The notes: a model not told the origin generated them from the letters alone. A stretch of 64,000 nt of DNA from Mycobacterium sp. WUMAC-067 (GCF_020217485.1 NZ_JAEKMI010000005.1:62001-126000), one strand, 5' to 3'. Positions 1 to 10,036 are shown, numbered from the stretch's first letter. A program made the numbers and translations.

Positions 1-723
1 GTCGCGGTGCTCGTCGGCCACGCCGGCCAGGTTGAGCTCGAACGTAAAGCCTTGTTCCATACGGTAACTCGAGTTGACCCGCTGCACGTCGATCAGGTTC
101 AGCGCCTCCTTGGCCGCCCGGATGACCCGGGTGTCCTTGGCGGCGATGTCCCGCGCGACCCGCAATGCGGCCTCGTCCAGCTGGTCCCGCGGCACCACCT
201 CATGCACCGAACCGAAGTGGTGCAGGGTGGCGGCGTCGACGGTGGCGGCGGTGAAGAACAGCCGCCGCATCAGGTGCTGGGGCACCAGCCGGGACAGATG
301 GGTGGCCGCGCCGAGGGCGCCGCGTTCCACCTCTGGCAGCCCGAAGGTGGCGTCCTCGGAGGCGACGATGACGTCGGAGTTGCCGACCAGGCCGATGCCG
401 CCGCCGACGCAGAATCCGTTCACGGCCGCGACGACGGGCACCGCGCACTCATAGACCGCGCGGAACGCGGCGAAGCAGCCGCGGTTGGCGTCGATCAGCG
501 CGGTGAATCCCTCGGTTCGCTGCATCTCCTTGATGTCGACCCCGGCGTTGAAGCCGCGGCCCTCGGCCCGCAGGATGACGGCGTGGGTTTGCGGGTCGTG
601 GCCGGCCGCGGTGATGGTGTCGGCCAGCTCGAACCAGCCGCGCGATGGGATGGCGTTGACGGGCGGGAAGTCGACGGTGACCGCGACGATGCCCGGTTCG
701 GTGGTTTTGGATGTGATGGGCAC
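1..723 (-). CDS. echA20: Enoyl-CoA hydratase-family ring hydrolase EchA20 (3' end cut by window edge)
   Basis: Crotonase-fold protein, reading VPITSKTTEPGIVAVTVDFP at the N-terminus, with 241 codons in the window and no stop yet; the M. tuberculosis protein is about 247 residues, so only a few are missing. It has the crotonase features GRGFNAGVDIKEM (oxyanion-hole region) and CVGGGIGLVGNSD (CoA/active-site helix). In M. tuberculosis EchA20 acts late in cholesterol catabolism as a ring hydrolase on 5-OH HIC-CoA. The GTG start at 723 is chosen because AAGGAAG lies about 8 bases upstream. It is transcribed divergently from the SDR gene at 823, with a KstR2-type box between them. The assignment rests on sequence and position next to the Rv3549c and Rv3548c orthologs. 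Confidence 0.93.
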   Translation of the reverse strand, partial: MPITSKTTEPGIVAVTVDFPPVNAIPSRGWFELADTITAAGHDPQTHAVILRAEGRGFNAGVDIKEMQRTEGFTALIDANRGCFAAFRAVYECAVPVVAAVNGFCVGGGIGLVGNSDVIVASEDATFGLPEVERGALGAATHLSRLVPQHLMRRLFFTAATVDAATLHHFGSVHEVVPRDQLDEAALRVARDIAAKDTRVIRAAKEALNLIDVQRVNSSYRMEQGFTFELNLAGVADEHRD

Positions 724-753
724 GGTGCCACTTCCTTGTGGGGGTAACTACCT

Positions 754-769
754 AAGCAAGCACTTGCTT
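754..769. promoter_or_regulatory. KstR2 operator between echA20 and the Rv3549c-like gene
   Basis: The sequence AAGCAAGCACTTGCTT is a near-perfect 16-bp palindrome and matches the published KstR2 (Rv3557c) motif ANCAAGNNCTTGNT at every fixed position. It sits in the divergent intergenic region, so it probably controls both echA20 and the SDR operon. KstR2 is relieved by HIP-CoA and controls the CD-ring genes. It is the only KstR2-type box I found in the window. Confidence 0.9.
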
Positions 770-822
770 GGTACGCTAGCACAGTGACTCGCGCCGAAGC
801 ATGCCCCCCATTTGAAGAAGTC

Positions 823-1581
823 ATGAACTTGGGGCTGGCCGGGCGGTTGGTTCTGGTCACCGGCGGCGTTCGCGGGGTGGGCGCCGGCATCAGCGCGGTT
901 TTCGCCGCCCAGGGTGCCACCGTCGTCACCTGCGCGCGACGGCCGGTCGAGGGGCTGCCGTATGAGTTCCACTCCTGCGACGTCCGCGATGACGACGCGG
1001 TCAAGGAATTGATCGACACCGTCGCGGAGCGGCACGGCGGCCTCGACGTCGTGGTCAACAACGCCGGGGGATCGCCCTACGTGCTGACCGCGGAGTCCAG
1101 CGCCAAGTTCAACCGCAAGATCATCGAACTCAATCTGATTGGGGCGCTCTCGGTTTCGCAGCACGCCAACGACAAGATGCAAGGCCAGCCGCGCGGCGGG
1201 TCGATCGTCAACATCTGCAGCCTGTCCGGCCGGCGGCCCTCGCCCGGCACCGGCGCCTACGGTGCGGCCAAGGCGGGCCTGGAAAGCCTCACCCAGACCC
1301 TGGCGGTCGAATGGGGGCCGAAGGTCCGGGTGAACGCCTGTGTGGTCGGCATGGTGGAGACCGAGCAGTCGGAACTGTTCTACGGTGACGCCGAATCGAT
1401 CGCCGCGATCTCGAAGAATGTGCCGTTGGGCCGGCTGGCCAAGCCCGATGATGTCGGTTGGGCCGCAGCGTTTTTGGCCTCGGACGCGGCCTCCTACATC
1501 AGCGGGGCCTCGTTGGAGGTGCACGGCGGCGGCGAGCCGCCGCACTACCTGTCCACCACCACCGCGAGCGCGGTCAAGTAG
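823..1581 (+). CDS. Short-chain dehydrogenase/reductase, Rv3549c ortholog
   Basis: Classical SDR of about 252 residues. It has the Rossmann motif TGGVRGVGAGI near the N-terminus, NNAGG, the catalytic Ser in the SIVNICS strand, and the YGAAK (YxxxK) active-site pair. Rv3549c belongs to the KstR2 regulon in M. tuberculosis and is presumed to act on ring C/D intermediates, but its substrate is not established. The ATG at 823 is preferred, with GAAGAAG just upstream; a GTG at 784 would add 13 residues but has no visible ribosome binding site. It is followed after 14 bases by a second SDR gene, forming a two-gene operon under the KstR2 box. Confidence 0.88.
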   Translation: MNLGLAGRLVLVTGGVRGVGAGISAVFAAQGATVVTCARRPVEGLPYEFHSCDVRDDDAVKELIDTVAERHGGLDVVVNNAGGSPYVLTAESSAKFNRKIIELNLIGALSVSQHANDKMQGQPRGGSIVNICSLSGRRPSPGTGAYGAAKAGLESLTQTLAVEWGPKVRVNACVVGMVETEQSELFYGDAESIAAISKNVPLGRLAKPDDVGWAAAFLASDAASYISGASLEVHGGGEPPHYLSTTTASAVK

Positions 1582-1595
1582 AGGAGACAACAACT

Positions 1596-2501
1596 ATGGG
1601 AGTGGTTGACGGCCGCGTCGTCATCGTCACCGGAGCGGGCGGAGGTATCGGTCGCGCGCATGCGCTGGCCTTCGCCGCCGAGGGTGCGCGGGTGGTGGTC
1701 AACGACATCGGGGTGGGCCTCGACGGTTCGCCGGCGGGCGGCGGCAGCGCGGCCCAGGGTGTGGTCGACGAGATCACCGCCGCCGGTGGCGAGGCCGTCG
1801 CCGATGGTTCCAACGTCGCCGACTGGGACCAGGCGGCCGGCCTGATCCGGACCGCGGTCGAAACCTTCGGCGGCCTGGACGTTTTGGTGAACAACGCCGG
1901 CATCGTGCGCGACAGGATGATGGCCAACACCAGCGAGGACGAGTTCGACGCCGTCGTCGCTGTGCACCTCAAGGGCCACTTCGCCACGATGCGGCACGCC
2001 GCGTCATATTGGCGCGGGCTGTCCAAAGAGGGCAAAACCGTTGACGCTCGGATCATCAACACCAGTTCGGGCGCCGGGCTGCAGGGCAGCGTCGGTCAGG
2101 GCAACTACAGCGCTGCCAAGGCGGGCATCGCGGCGATGACGCTCGTCGGCGCGGCGGAAATGGGGCGCTACGGCGTCACCGTCAACGCCATCGCGCCGTC
2201 GGCCCGCACCCGCATGACCGAGACCGTGTTCGCCGAGATGATGTCCACCCAGGACCAGGACTTCGATGCGATGGCCCCGGAAAACGTTTCCCCCCTGGTG
2301 GTTTGGCTGGGCAGCGCCGAATCGCGCGACGTGACCGGCAAGGTGTTCGAGGTCGAGGGCGGCAAGATCCGTGTCGCCGAGGGCTGGGCGCACGGGCCGG
2401 AGATCGACAAGGGGGCGCGGTGGGATCCCGCGGAGCTGGGGCGCGTCGTCGCCGACCTGCTCGCCAAGGCGCGCCCGCCGGTTCCGGTCTACGGCGCCTA
2501 G
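1596..2501 (+). CDS. Short-chain dehydrogenase/reductase, Rv3548c ortholog
   Basis: SDR of 301 residues. The N-terminus carries TGAGGGIGRAHALAFAAEGA (NAD(P) binding), followed by NNAGIVRDRM, INTSSGAG and YSAAKAG (catalytic Ser, Tyr, Lys). The architecture resembles the hydroxyacyl-CoA dehydrogenase type of SDR (compare Hsd4A in this window, which shares NNAGITRDRM). It begins with ATG at 1596 after GAGGAGA. It lies directly downstream of the Rv3549c-like gene and is likely co-transcribed under KstR2 control. The exact substrate is unknown; by family and context it is an acyl-CoA-linked steroid degradation intermediate. Confidence 0.9.
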   Translation: MGVVDGRVVIVTGAGGGIGRAHALAFAAEGARVVVNDIGVGLDGSPAGGGSAAQGVVDEITAAGGEAVADGSNVADWDQAAGLIRTAVETFGGLDVLVNNAGIVRDRMMANTSEDEFDAVVAVHLKGHFATMRHAASYWRGLSKEGKTVDARIINTSSGAGLQGSVGQGNYSAAKAGIAAMTLVGAAEMGRYGVTVNAIAPSARTRMTETVFAEMMSTQDQDFDAMAPENVSPLVVWLGSAESRDVTGKVFEVEGGKIRVAEGWAHGPEIDKGARWDPAELGRVVADLLAKARPPVPVYGA

Positions 2502-2509
2502 CGCGGCGC

Positions 2510-2568
2510 CGAACGTGCACTCACGGCGATGAATCCAAGGTCGATTTCTCGCCGTCAGTGCACGTTCG
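2510..2568. repeat. Palindromic intergenic element / bidirectional terminator
   Basis: Arms CGAACGTGCACTCACGGCGA (2510-2529) and TCGCCGTCAGTGCACGTTCG (2549-2568) pair over 20 bp with one mismatch around a 19-base loop. The element lies between two convergent genes and runs into the 3' end of the minus-strand gene. It could terminate transcripts from both sides. It shares the CGAACGTG arm start with palindromes near 11.3 kb and 31.4 kb. Confidence 0.75.
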
Positions 2569-3021
2569 CCGAGGGGGTTCGCACACGACGAGCGGGATGA
2601 CCCGGTCGGCGGCTTCGCGGTACCTACGGTACGGCGGGTACATCCGCATCAGGGGCGGCCAATAGCGTTCGCGCTCGGCGTCGGTCGCGTCGCGCGCGAT
2701 CAATTCCAGGCGCTGGGCATGGATCTGCACCCGCACCTCGGGATTCTCCTGAAGGTTCAGATACCACAGCGGATCCTCGTCGCGCCCGCCGAAGGAGGCG
2801 GGCAAGATCACCCGTTCTCCGTCGCGCAGGTAGAGCGTTGCGGTGGTCCGCGGCTCGTTCGACCTGCGTCCGGTCGTCGTCAGCAGCGCCGCCGGGAACC
2901 TCAGCAGTTTCGCGCCGATCCTGCCGTTGGTTCGGCGGTACACCCAAATGTGCGCGCGCGCGAAGTACTTGAGCAGCAGCGCAATCGGGCGAGAATTGCG
3001 GATCCAGTGACGGTCGGACAT
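2521..3021 (-). CDS. Ddn-family F420H2-dependent nitroreductase-like protein (paralog of the next gene)
   Basis: This 166-residue protein belongs to the deazaflavin-dependent nitroreductase (Ddn/FDOR-B) family. Shared features with the neighbouring Ddn are [10 protein letters not shown] (phosphate/F420 binding), DPLWYLNL, RERYWP, and the end ADRVIPLVVCEP. The family usually ends at the CEP tripeptide (about residue 149), but here 17 further residues follow (PRRTCTDGEKSTLDSSP). These are encoded by the palindromic element at 2510-2568, so the native C-terminus looks extended by repeat insertion. The ATG at 3021 gives the normal N-terminus. It lies 38 bases downstream of ddn in the same direction, a tandem duplication. 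Confidence 0.85.
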   Translation of the reverse strand: MSDRHWIRNSRPIALLLKYFARAHIWVYRRTNGRIGAKLLRFPAALLTTTGRRSNEPRTTATLYLRDGERVILPASFGGRDEDPLWYLNLQENPEVRVQIHAQRLELIARDATDAERERYWPPLMRMYPPYRRYREAADRVIPLVVCEPPRRTCTDGEKSTLDSSP

Positions 3022-3059
3022 CTTGCCCAGGATGGTTCCCAATCCGGGCGAATCGAAAC

Positions 3060-3566
<507 letters not shown>

Positions 3567-3959
3567 TTACCGGCGCTGGTGAATGAAGGGGTGGAAGCGA
3601 ACTTTGATGTTGTGGATTTCGGCTTTCCCGCTTGGGCTTTCGGCCGGGATGACGAAGGTCTCGGTGACGTGCGCGGCGAGCCGACGGCCGCCGAACGCCG
3701 CCTTGGTCAGCACCTGGTACGCGGCGTGCACGTCGTCGCCGTCGATGCGGTACTCCGGCGTCGTCGTGTGCGCGAGCAACCGATACTGCGGCCCACGATT
3801 GAGGCTGCGCCGCAGATGATTTCCGGAGAACCCGTTCTTGATTCCCTGTTCGATGCGGGTGCAGCCGGCCGCGAACGGGACAGCGTCGCCGTCATGGCTG
3901 ACCAGCGCGTCGATGTAGGACTGCGCCGCGGCGATGCGGCGCTCTTCGGAGACGAGCAA
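3567..3959 (-). CDS. NTF2-fold (SnoaL/DUF8021-like) protein downstream of fadA5
   Basis: Small protein of 130 residues with an NTF2-like pattern: an N-terminal helix (RRIAAAQSYIDALVSHDGDAV), then LRRSLNRGPQYRL and C-terminal strands VTETFVIPA and IKVRFHPF. NTF2-fold proteins include ketosteroid isomerases and many non-catalytic binding proteins. The start appears to be TTG at 3959, seven bases after the fadA5 stop, which implies translational coupling. I know of no counterpart at this place in M. tuberculosis. Function is unknown; an isomerase or ligand-binding role in sterol degradation is only an inference from its neighbours. Confidence 0.72.
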   Translation of the reverse strand: MLVSEERRIAAAQSYIDALVSHDGDAVPFAAGCTRIEQGIKNGFSGNHLRRSLNRGPQYRLLAHTTTPEYRIDGDDVHAAYQVLTKAAFGGRRLAAHVTETFVIPAESPSGKAEIHNIKVRFHPFIHQRR

Positions 3960-3965
3960 GGGGAA

Positions 3966-5138
<1,173 letters not shown>

Positions 5139-5139
5139 C

Positions 5140-5153
5140 TAGAACACGTTTCA
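5140..5153. promoter_or_regulatory. KstR operator at fadA5
   Basis: TAGAACACGTTTCA fits TNNAACNNGTTNNA exactly. It lies 10 bases upstream of the fadA5 start, the same gap seen at Rv3531c, which points to a short-leader transcript repressed by KstR. Confidence 0.9.
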
Positions 5154-5218
5154 TTACTCTGACAAGCGAGGATGGTGACCTGCCTTTTATCTGCGCAGGA
5201 GCCGTGTTTTACTGGCAC

Positions 5219-5232
5219 TAGAACACGTTGCA
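5219..5232. promoter_or_regulatory. KstR operator at cyp125
   Basis: TAGAACACGTTGCA fits TNNAACNNGTTNNA. It is the second box in the fadA5/cyp125 divergent region and lies 29 bases before the cyp125 ATG. A ribosome binding site (AAAAGGA, 5244-5250) separates the box from the start. Confidence 0.9.
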
Positions 5233-5261
5233 ATTAGTGTTGTAAAAGGAGCGCACTCTAC

Positions 5262-6512
5262 ATGGCACCCCCAAACATTCCCGCCGACTTCGACTTCCTC
5301 GACCCTGACGTCAACCTCGCAGGGTTGCCCGTCGAGGAGCTCGCCTGGCTGCGCAAGGCGGAGCCGATCCACTGGGTCGACATCCCCGACGGCGCGGGCG
5401 GGTTCGAGGACCACGGCTACTGGCTCGTGACCAAGCACGCCGACGTCAAGGACGTGTCGAAGCGCAGCGAAGTCTTTTCGAGCTGGATGAACGGCGCCAT
5501 CCCGACGTGGCCGCCGGAGATGAAGCGCGAGCAGGTCGAGTTGCAGCGCAGCGTCATGCTCAACATGGACGCGCCCCACCACACCCGGCTGCGCAAGATC
5601 ATCTCCCGCGGGTTCACGCCACGGGCCATCGGGCGGCTGGAGGCCGAGCTGGACCAGCGGGCCCAGAACATTGCCAAGACCGCGGCGGCCGAGGGCGCCG
5701 GCGACTTCGTCGAGCAGGTGTCGTGCGAGCTGCCGCTGCAGGCCATCGCGGGTCTGCTCGGTGTCCCTCAGGAGGATCGCGACAAGCTCTTCCGGTGGTC
5801 CAACGAGATGACCGGCGGCACCGATCCGGAGTACGCGCACGTCGATCCCGCGCAGTCGTCGATGGAGCTGATCACGTACGCGATGGCGATGGCCGAGGAG
5901 CGGGGCAAGAATCCCACCGACGACATCGTCACCACGCTCATCGAAGCCGACATCGACGGCGAAAAGCTCTCCGATGACGAGTTCGGCTTCTTCGTGGTCA
6001 TGCTCGCCGTGGCGGGCAACGAGACGACGCGAAACTCCATCACCCACGGCATGATCGCGATGGCGAACAACCCCGATCAGTGGGAGCTCTTCAAGAAGGA
6101 GCGCCCATCGACCGCCGCGGACGAGATCATCCGGTGGGCCACCCCGGTATCGGCCTTCCAGCGCACCGCCAACGAGGACACCGAGTTGGCCGGCGTGCAA
6201 ATCAAGAAGGGCCAGCGGGTCGTCATGTCCTACCGGTCGGCCAATTTCGACGAAGAGGTCTTCGAAGACCCGCACACCTTCAACATCCTGCGCGACCCGA
6301 ATCCCCATGTCGGCTTCGGCGGCACCGGCGCCCACTACTGCATCGGCGCGAACCTGGCGCGCATGACGATCAACCTGATCTTCAACGCCGTGGCCGACCA
6401 CATGCCCGACCTGAAGCCGATTTCGGAGCCCGAGCGGCTGCGGTCGGGATGGCTCAACGGGATCAAGCACTGGCAGGTCGACTACACGGGTAAGTCCGCG
6501 GTGACGTCCTGA
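5262..6512 (+). CDS. cyp125: Steroid C26/C27-hydroxylase cytochrome P450 Cyp125
   Basis: P450 of 416 residues that oxidises the terminal methyl group of cholesterol/cholestenone to the C26 acid, starting side-chain degradation. The heme-thiolate loop is FGGTGAHYCIG with Cys360. The I-helix acid-alcohol motif is AGNETTRNS and the K-helix ExxR is in DEIIRWATP. Length and N-terminus (PADFDFLDPDVN) match M. tuberculosis Cyp125. The start ATG at 5262 follows AAAAGGA. It heads an operon in which every following gene overlaps or abuts its neighbour, through to ltp2. KstR control is expected from the box at 5219. Confidence 0.97.
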   Translation: MAPPNIPADFDFLDPDVNLAGLPVEELAWLRKAEPIHWVDIPDGAGGFEDHGYWLVTKHADVKDVSKRSEVFSSWMNGAIPTWPPEMKREQVELQRSVMLNMDAPHHTRLRKIISRGFTPRAIGRLEAELDQRAQNIAKTAAAEGAGDFVEQVSCELPLQAIAGLLGVPQEDRDKLFRWSNEMTGGTDPEYAHVDPAQSSMELITYAMAMAEERGKNPTDDIVTTLIEADIDGEKLSDDEFGFFVVMLAVAGNETTRNSITHGMIAMANNPDQWELFKKERPSTAADEIIRWATPVSAFQRTANEDTELAGVQIKKGQRVVMSYRSANFDEEVFEDPHTFNILRDPNPHVGFGGTGAHYCIGANLARMTINLIFNAVADHMPDLKPISEPERLRSGWLNGIKHWQVDYTGKSAVTS

Positions 6513-7525
6513 TGGACTTCGATCTCACCGCGACGCAACAGGCGGTCGCCGACGTCGTGACGTCGGTGTCCGAGCGTGAATTGAGTTGGGACGCTTTGGT
6601 CGACGGGGGTGTGACGGCGCTGCCGGTGCCCGAGCGCCTCGGCGGCGACGGGGTGGGACTGCCCGAGGTCGCCACCGTGCTGACGGAGATCGGTCGCCAC
6701 GGCGCCATCACACCGGCCCTGGCCACGCTGGGTTTCGGCGTGGTGCCGCTGCTTGATCTGGCTTCCGACGACCAGCAGGACCGGTTTTTGGCGGGCGTCG
6801 CGAAGGGCGGGGTGCTGACCGCGGCGCTCAACGAGCCCGGCGCCGCGCTGCCGGACCGGCCGTCGACCACGTTCGCGGGCGGCCGGTTGTCGGGCACCAA
6901 GGTCGGCGTCGGCTTTGCCGGACAAGCGGATTGGATGATCGTCACCGCCGACAGCGCGGTGGTCGTGGTGTCGCCGAAGGCCGGCGGCGTCGAGGTGGTC
7001 CAAACGCCGACATCGAACGACTCCGACGAGTACACGGTCACGTTCACCGACGTCGCCGTCGACGACTCCGATGTCTTGGCGGGTGCCACCGCACCCCGCG
7101 TCAACCAGCTGGCGCTGGCTTCCATCGGCGCCTACGCCGACGGGCTGGTGGCGGGCGCGCTGCGCCTCACCGCGGACTACGTGGCCAACCGGAAGCAATT
7201 CGGCAAGCCGCTGTCGACGTTCCAGACCGTGGCCGCCCAGCTCGCCGAGGTCTACATCGCCTCGCGCACCATCGATTTGGTGGCGAAGTCGGTCGTGTGG
7301 CGGCTGGCCGAAGGCCGCGACGCGGACGACGATCTCGATGTCCTCGGGTACTGGGTCACCTCGCAGGCGCCGCCGGTGATGCAGCTCTGCCACCACCTGC
7401 ACGGCGGCATGGGCATGGACATCACCTATCCGATGCACCGGTACTACTCCACGATCAAGGACCTGACCCGGTTGCTCGGCGGTCCTTCTCATCGTCTCGA
7501 TCTGGTGGGAGCGCAATGTTCATAG
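6512..7525 (+). CDS. chsE1: Acyl-CoA dehydrogenase ChsE1 (FadE28), alpha subunit
   Basis: Short acyl-CoA dehydrogenase (337 residues) that forms an alpha2beta2 enzyme with the product of the next gene. The complex dehydrogenates the three-carbon side chain of 3-oxo-4-pregnene-20-carboxyl-CoA in the last cholesterol side-chain cycle. The C-terminal four-helix domain is recognisable (NRKQFGKPLSTFQTVAAQLA, HGGMGMDITYPMHRY). Such subunits carry only part of the FAD and active site, so the pair is obligate. Its ATG overlaps the cyp125 stop by one base, and its 3' end overlaps chsE2 by 10 bases, supporting coupled translation. Confidence 0.95.
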   Translation: MDFDLTATQQAVADVVTSVSERELSWDALVDGGVTALPVPERLGGDGVGLPEVATVLTEIGRHGAITPALATLGFGVVPLLDLASDDQQDRFLAGVAKGGVLTAALNEPGAALPDRPSTTFAGGRLSGTKVGVGFAGQADWMIVTADSAVVVVSPKAGGVEVVQTPTSNDSDEYTVTFTDVAVDDSDVLAGATAPRVNQLALASIGAYADGLVAGALRLTADYVANRKQFGKPLSTFQTVAAQLAEVYIASRTIDLVAKSVVWRLAEGRDADDDLDVLGYWVTSQAPPVMQLCHHLHGGMGMDITYPMHRYYSTIKDLTRLLGGPSHRLDLVGAQCS

Positions 7526-8679
7526 ACCTGACTCCGGAGCAGCGTCAGCTGCAAGCGGAACTACGGGAATACTTTTCGAACCTGATCTCGTCCGACGAGA
7601 TGAAGGCGATGGAGCAGGACCGCCACAACGAGGCCTACCGCGCGGTGATCCGGCGGATGGGCCGCGACGGCAAGCTCGGCGTCGGATGGCCAAAGGAGTT
7701 CGGCGGCTTGGGCTTCGGACCGATCGAACAGTCGATCTTCGTCAACGAGGCGCATCGGGCCGACGTGCCCCTGCCCGCGGTCACGTTGCAGACGGTGGGT
7801 CCGACCCTGCAACAGTTCGGCAGCGAGATGCAGAAGAAGAAGTTCCTTCCGGCGATCCTGGCCGGCGAGGTGCACTTCGCGATCGGCTACACCGAGCCCG
7901 AGGCCGGTACCGACCTGGCTTCCCTGCGGACCACCGCAGTGCGTCAGGGCGACGAGTACATCGTCAACGGGCAGAAGATCTTCACCACCGGCGCCCACGA
8001 CGCCGACTACATCTGGCTGGCCTGCCGCACGGACCCGGAAGCCGTGAAGCACAAGGGCATTTCGATCCTGATCGTCGATACCAAGGATCCCGGCTACTCC
8101 TGGACGCCGATCATCCTGTCCGACGGCGCCCACCACACCAACGCGACGTATTACAACGACGTGCGGGTGCCCGCCGACATGCTGGTCGGCGAGGAGAACG
8201 GCGGGTGGCGGTTGATCACCACCCAGCTCAACAACGAACGGGTCATGCTCGGCCCGGCCGGCCGCACCGCCGGCATCTACGACCGGGTACACGCCTGGGC
8301 GTCCAAGCCGGGCAGTGACGGGGTCACGCCGATCGACCACGCCGACGTCAAGCGGGCGCTCGGCGAGATTCACGCCATGTGGCGGATCAACGAACTGCTC
8401 AACTGGCAGGTGGCCGCAGCCGGCGAGGACATCAACGTCGCCGACGCCGCGTCGACCAAAGTCTTTGGCACGGAGCGGGTTCAGTACATCGGCCGGCTCG
8501 CCGAGGAAATCGTCGGCAAGTACGGCAACCCCGCGGACTCCGACACCGCCGACCTGCTCAACTGGCTGGACTCCCAGACCAAGCGCAACCTGGTGATCAC
8601 GTTCGGAGGTGGGGTGAACGAAGTGATGCGCGAGATGATCGCCGCCGCCGGACTCAAAGTGCCGAGGGTGCCTCGATGA
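7516..8679 (+). CDS. chsE2: Acyl-CoA dehydrogenase ChsE2 (FadE29), beta subunit
   Basis: Full-length acyl-CoA dehydrogenase of 387 residues, partner of ChsE1. It has the middle-domain FAD contacts in AIGYTEPEAGTDLASLRT and the segment FTTGAHDADYIW. The C-terminus holds FGGGVNEVMREMIA. In the characterised M. tuberculosis ChsE1-ChsE2 complex the catalytic Glu lies in the FadE29 chain. Translation starts at ATG 7516 inside the chsE1 3' end. It is part of the cyp125 operon and acts directly before the ChsH1-ChsH2 hydratase. Confidence 0.95.
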   Translation: MFIDLTPEQRQLQAELREYFSNLISSDEMKAMEQDRHNEAYRAVIRRMGRDGKLGVGWPKEFGGLGFGPIEQSIFVNEAHRADVPLPAVTLQTVGPTLQQFGSEMQKKKFLPAILAGEVHFAIGYTEPEAGTDLASLRTTAVRQGDEYIVNGQKIFTTGAHDADYIWLACRTDPEAVKHKGISILIVDTKDPGYSWTPIILSDGAHHTNATYYNDVRVPADMLVGEENGGWRLITTQLNNERVMLGPAGRTAGIYDRVHAWASKPGSDGVTPIDHADVKRALGEIHAMWRINELLNWQVAAAGEDINVADAASTKVFGTERVQYIGRLAEEIVGKYGNPADSDTADLLNWLDSQTKRNLVITFGGGVNEVMREMIAAAGLKVPRVPR

Positions 8680-9638
8680 CCGAAATCCAGGACGCCATCG
8701 CGGAAATCAAGGCCGCCGGTGGGCCCAAGCCGCGCGCCGGCCGTGATGCCGTGAACCAGCCGATGATCAACAACTGGGTGGAGGCCATCGGCGACAGCAA
8801 CCCGATCTATGTCGACGAGGCCGCCGCCCGCGCCGTCGGGCACCCTGGGATTGTGGCCCCACCGGCCATGATTCAGGTGTGGACCATGTTCGGCCTGGGC
8901 GGGGAGCGTCCGAAGGACGACCCCATGGGCCCCATCATGGAGCTGTTCGACAACGCCGGCTACATCGGCGTGGTCGCCACCAACTGCGAGCAGACCTATC
9001 ACCGCTACCTGCAGCCCGGTGAGCAGGTCAGCATCACCTCGGAGATGGGTGATGTGGTCGGGCCCAAGCAGACCGGTTTGGGTGAAGGCTATTTCATCAA
9101 CCAGCACATCATCTGGCGGGTGGGCGACGAGGACGTCGCCGAGATGAATTGGCGCATCCTCAAGTTCAAGCCCCGCGAGGCAGAGGCGCCCGCGTCGTCG
9201 GTGCCCGACGACCTCGACCCGGCCGCGATGATGCGGCCCTCGTCGTCGCGCGATACGGCGTTCTTCTGGGAAGGCGTCAAGGAGCACGAGCTGAGGATCC
9301 AGCGGCGTCCCGACGGCAGCCTGCAGCACCCGCCGGTGCCGGCGGTGTGGCAGGAAAAGGCCGCACCGATCGATTATGTGGTGGCCAGCGGCAAGGGCAC
9401 GGTGTTCAGTTTCGTGGTGCACCACGCGCCGAAGGTGCCCGGCCGCACCCTGCCGTTCGTGATTGCCCTCGTCGAACTCGAGGAGGGCGTGCGTATGCTC
9501 GGCGAGTTGCGCAACGTCGAGGCCGCCAACGTGAAGATTGGAATGCCTGTGCGGGCAACCTATATCGACTTCCCGGCCGGTGACACCGGGCCGGATTGGA
9601 GCCTTTATGCCTGGGAGCCCGCGGAGGCTCGGGCATGA
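8676..9638 (+). CDS. chsH2: Enoyl-CoA hydratase subunit ChsH2 (MaoC-like plus DUF35)
   Basis: This 320-residue fusion has an N-terminal MaoC-like hot-dog domain (about 1-170; GDSNPIYVDEAAARAVGHPG) and a C-terminal DUF35 OB-fold (about 190-315). The usual Cys4 zinc ribbon of DUF35 proteins is absent: the region RIQRRPDGSLQHPPVPAVW has no cysteines. ChsH2 pairs with ChsH1 to hydrate the C17 enoyl-CoA side chain, and its DUF35 domain binds the aldolase Ltp2. ATG at 8676 overlaps the chsE2 stop (ATGA). The next gene starts in the same overlapping way, consistent with equal production of both subunits. Confidence 0.95.
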   Translation: MTEIQDAIAEIKAAGGPKPRAGRDAVNQPMINNWVEAIGDSNPIYVDEAAARAVGHPGIVAPPAMIQVWTMFGLGGERPKDDPMGPIMELFDNAGYIGVVATNCEQTYHRYLQPGEQVSITSEMGDVVGPKQTGLGEGYFINQHIIWRVGDEDVAEMNWRILKFKPREAEAPASSVPDDLDPAAMMRPSSSRDTAFFWEGVKEHELRIQRRPDGSLQHPPVPAVWQEKAAPIDYVVASGKGTVFSFVVHHAPKVPGRTLPFVIALVELEEGVRMLGELRNVEAANVKIGMPVRATYIDFPAGDTGPDWSLYAWEPAEARA

Positions 9639-10036
9639 GCGCGCCGGTCATCGAGGTCGGCACCACGCTGCCGGAGCTCAAGCTCTACGGCGACCCGACG
9701 TTCATCATCTCAACCGCCTTGGCCACCAGGGACTTTCAGGACGTGCACCACGACCGTGACAAGGCGGTCGCGAAGGGCTCCAAGGACATTTTCGTCAATA
9801 TCCTGACCGACACCGGGCTGGTGCAGCGCTACGTCACCGACTGGGCCGGGCCGTCGGCGCTGATCAAGTCGATCGGGTTGCGCCTCGGGGTGCCGTGGTA
9901 CGCCTACGACACCGTGACGTTCTCCGGTGAGGTGACCGCCGTGGAGGATGGCCTGGCCACCGTGAAGGTGTTCGGGCGCAACAGCCTTGGCGACCACGTC
10001 ATCGCGACCGTGACGCTGACGATGGGGGGTGCGTAG
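9635..10036 (+). CDS. chsH1: Enoyl-CoA hydratase subunit ChsH1 (MaoC-like)
   Basis: Single hot-dog (MaoC-like) domain of 133 residues that contributes the hydratase active site in the ChsH1-ChsH2 complex. HHDRDKAVAKGSKDIFVNIL corresponds to the D-x4-H hydratase region of family members. The enzyme adds water to the 17(20)-enoyl-CoA before Ltp2 cleaves the side chain. The ATG overlaps the chsH2 stop (ATGA) and the stop codon is followed at once by the ltp2 ATG, so all three are probably translated as a unit. Confidence 0.94.
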   Translation: MSAPVIEVGTTLPELKLYGDPTFIISTALATRDFQDVHHDRDKAVAKGSKDIFVNILTDTGLVQRYVTDWAGPSALIKSIGLRLGVPWYAYDTVTFSGEVTAVEDGLATVKVFGRNSLGDHVIATVTLTMGGA

